Shown here piece after piece: positions 6,165-7,282 of a stretch of 7,282 bases of DNA. The first letter of the stretch is position 1; every line of letters starts with the position of its first letter. The notes beneath the pieces were generated by a model, which saw only the letters and a program-made list of their open reading frames with translations, had not been told where the DNA came from and did no database searches. The translations under genes and the position numbers were made by a program. This DNA comes from an uncultured Bacilli bacterium (lineage in GTDB: Bacteria; Bacillota_I; Bacilli_A; RF39; UBA660), in NCBI GenBank assembly GCA_944332375.1, contig CALVJU010000044.1, positions 1 to 7,282 of the forward strand, given 5' to 3'.

Positions 6165-6560
6165 CTAATGAGAAAGATTTATTTTTCTTTCCATTTCAGT
6201 AATTCCTTTTTCATAACCTGCTTCTTGTGCTAAAGTATATAGTTCAAAATAAGTTGGCAATGTATCTGGCATTGTTTCTTTTAATTCTTGATATGTGGAT
6301 TCTAACCCCTGTTCATACTGTAAGAATCCTGCTAAACGAAAAAGTAAGTTCAGATCTTCTTCGATGAGTTTTCCTTTTCGAAATTCTCGAATTTGTTCTT
6401 CTATTTGCGAAAACATTTCTTCATACTCTTCTACTTCTAAGATTTTAGTAACAAGAGAGATCAATTGATTTTCTTTTCCATATGTTTCTTTCCATTCCTC
6501 GATAAAATCATATAAAATTTGATCGAGATAAGATAAATCTTTTTGATAAGTTGTTAACAT
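6165..6560 (-). CDS. Uncharacterised acidic protein, 131 residues
   Basis: I do not recognise this family with confidence. The protein is acidic, Glu-rich and apparently all helical. Amphipathic helices can be read at about residues 5-27, 31-45, 47-63, 66-93 and 101-125, and two or three TPR-like helix pairs are possible. The phrases ILEVEEYEEMFSQIEEQI (41-58) and PTYFELYTLAQEAGYEKGI (102-120) are the most distinctive. There is no signal peptide, membrane span or catalytic motif. The ATG at 6560 is preceded by AAAGGA (6572-6577), with a 10-base spacing, and begins only 6 bases after the rarA stop. It continues the same reading frame as rarA, interrupted by TGA. It ends 15 bases before gpsA. 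The tight spacing indicates a shared transcript with rarA and gpsA, but does not reveal a function. Confidence 0.85.
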   Translation of the reverse strand: MLTTYQKDLSYLDQILYDFIEEWKETYGKENQLISLVTKILEVEEYEEMFSQIEEQIREFRKGKLIEEDLNLLFRLAGFLQYEQGLESTYQELKETMPDTLPTYFELYTLAQEAGYEKGITEMERKINLSH

Positions 6561-6566
6561 TTTTTT

Positions 6567-7282
6567 TCATTCCTTTCTTTGTTTTAGTTTCCAGATTCTT
6601 TCATCTACTTCTTTTAACATTCTTTCGTATTTAGAACTGTTTTTTGGATGGTAGTATTTTCTATTTTTTAGTGGATCTGGTAAGTATTGTTGTACGACAT
6701 AGGCATTTGGATAGTCGTGAGGATATTTATAATCTTTGGCATTGGTTTTAATATGATCAGGAACATTCCCGATATTCCCTCTTCGGATATCTTCTAAAGC
6801 GGAATCGAGAGCGATATGTCCTGTATTGGATTTTGGGGAGAGGGCAAGTTCGATGACAACGTCTCCTAAGGGAATTCTTGCTTCTGGGAGTCCTGTTAGT
6901 TCTGCTGCCTGAATGGCTGCCATGACTTTGGGACCCATGCTTGGATTCGCAAGACCGATATCTTCGTAGGCGATAACTGTCATTCTTCGATAGATGCTGT
7001 CTAAGTCTTCTGCTTCGATTAGGCGAGCTAAGTAATGTAGTGCGGCATCGACATCACTACCGCGAATGGATTTTTGGAAAGCACTTAATACATCGTAGTG
7101 TCCATCTTCGTTTTTATCGTGAAAAAAAACAGGTTTACTATTTAAGTTTTTTAGTACTTCTTTTGTGATATGGAAATCATTGGTGGAGTAGTAGGCAATT
7201 TCCAATAGATTATAAGCGTTTCTTAAGTCTCCTCCGGACATATTGGAAATGATGGAATATACTTCTTCATCGACATGGATAT
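6567..7282 (-). CDS. rarA: Replication-associated recombination protein A, C-terminal part
   Basis: RarA (MgsA; YrvN in B. subtilis) is an AAA+ ATPase of the Rad17/RFC-like group, related to Werner-helicase-interacting protein 1, that acts at stalled replication forks. About 237 of the usual 420-440 residues are visible. The N-terminal ATPase with Walker A and B lies beyond the window edge, so the frame must be read through to 7280 and does not start at the internal ATG at 7241. Visible landmarks include SGGDLRNAYNLLE (15-27), which is the sensor-2 region, and the family signatures FQKSIRGSD (68-76) and VIAYEDIGLANP (102-113). LPEARIPLGDVVIELALSPK and YKYPHDYPNAYVVQQYLP mark the C-terminal tetramerisation domain, and the C-terminus is basic (KLKQRKE). 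It is the only gene in the window ending in TGA (6567-6569). It is the first visible cistron of the rarA, 131-residue gene, gpsA operon. Confidence 0.95.
   Translation of the reverse strand, partial: IHVDEEVYSIISNMSGGDLRNAYNLLEIAYYSTNDFHITKEVLKNLNSKPVFFHDKNEDGHYDVLSAFQKSIRGSDVDAALHYLARLIEAEDLDSIYRRMTVIAYEDIGLANPSMGPKVMAAIQAAELTGLPEARIPLGDVVIELALSPKSNTGHIALDSALEDIRRGNIGNVPDHIKTNAKDYKYPHDYPNAYVVQQYLPDPLKNRKYYHPKNSSKYERMLKEVDERIWKLKQRKE

Noticed and set aside
6567..7241. Short complete rarA starting at the ATG at 7241
   Set aside because: The frame stays open to the window edge, the sequence before the ATG continues the RarA pattern, and the ATPase domain would be missing. This is an internal methionine of a gene cut by the window.
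1..7282. Mobile element, CRISPR array, toxin-antitoxin or defence system
   Set aside because: No direct-repeat arrays, transposase or integrase motifs, paired small ORFs or recognisable defence domains are visible. The orphan proteins lack diagnostic motifs, so calling them a defence system would be unsupported.

Overview
The window looks like an AT-rich, low-GC Gram-positive chromosome (Bacillota, perhaps an uncultured Bacilli or Erysipelotrichia-like lineage). This rests on base composition, strong AAAGG/GGAGG-type ribosome binding sites, classical sigma-A promoters, short U-tailed terminators, and the Bacillota-like character of HolA, RarA and GpsA. The lineage is an inference. The code is standard: every Trp I checked is TGG, there is no in-frame TGA in about 2,200 codons, and one gene (rarA) ends in TGA.

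Left part (1-4151): a leftward gene starts at 37 and runs off the edge. Divergent from it are three rightward genes of 363, 377 and 486 codons whose products I do not recognise. Each has its own promoter and its own intrinsic terminator, so they are three separate transcription units. All three proteins appear soluble and mainly helical. The second gene has the strongest promoter in the window and a nested palindrome just upstream of its -35 box.

Middle (4210-5154): holA, the delta subunit of the DNA polymerase III clamp loader, with its own TATAAT box and a very short predicted leader. It ends tail to tail with gpsA, and a hairpin shared by both strands lies between them.

Right part (5181-7282, leftward): a compact operon reading rarA (3' two-fifths to one-half visible), an unrecognised acidic 131-residue protein, then gpsA (glycerol-3-phosphate dehydrogenase). 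The gaps are 6 and 15 bases. The rarA stop is a lone in-frame TGA followed after two codons by the start of the 131-residue gene, so readthrough would give a fusion.

The replication and repair genes (holA, rarA) and the phospholipid-precursor gene (gpsA) are ordinary housekeeping functions. The less explained material is the trio of orphan helical proteins and the inverted-repeat control regions at 38-92 and 1331-1366. I see no mobile element, CRISPR array, tRNA or rRNA, and no stretch over 300 bases without a gene.
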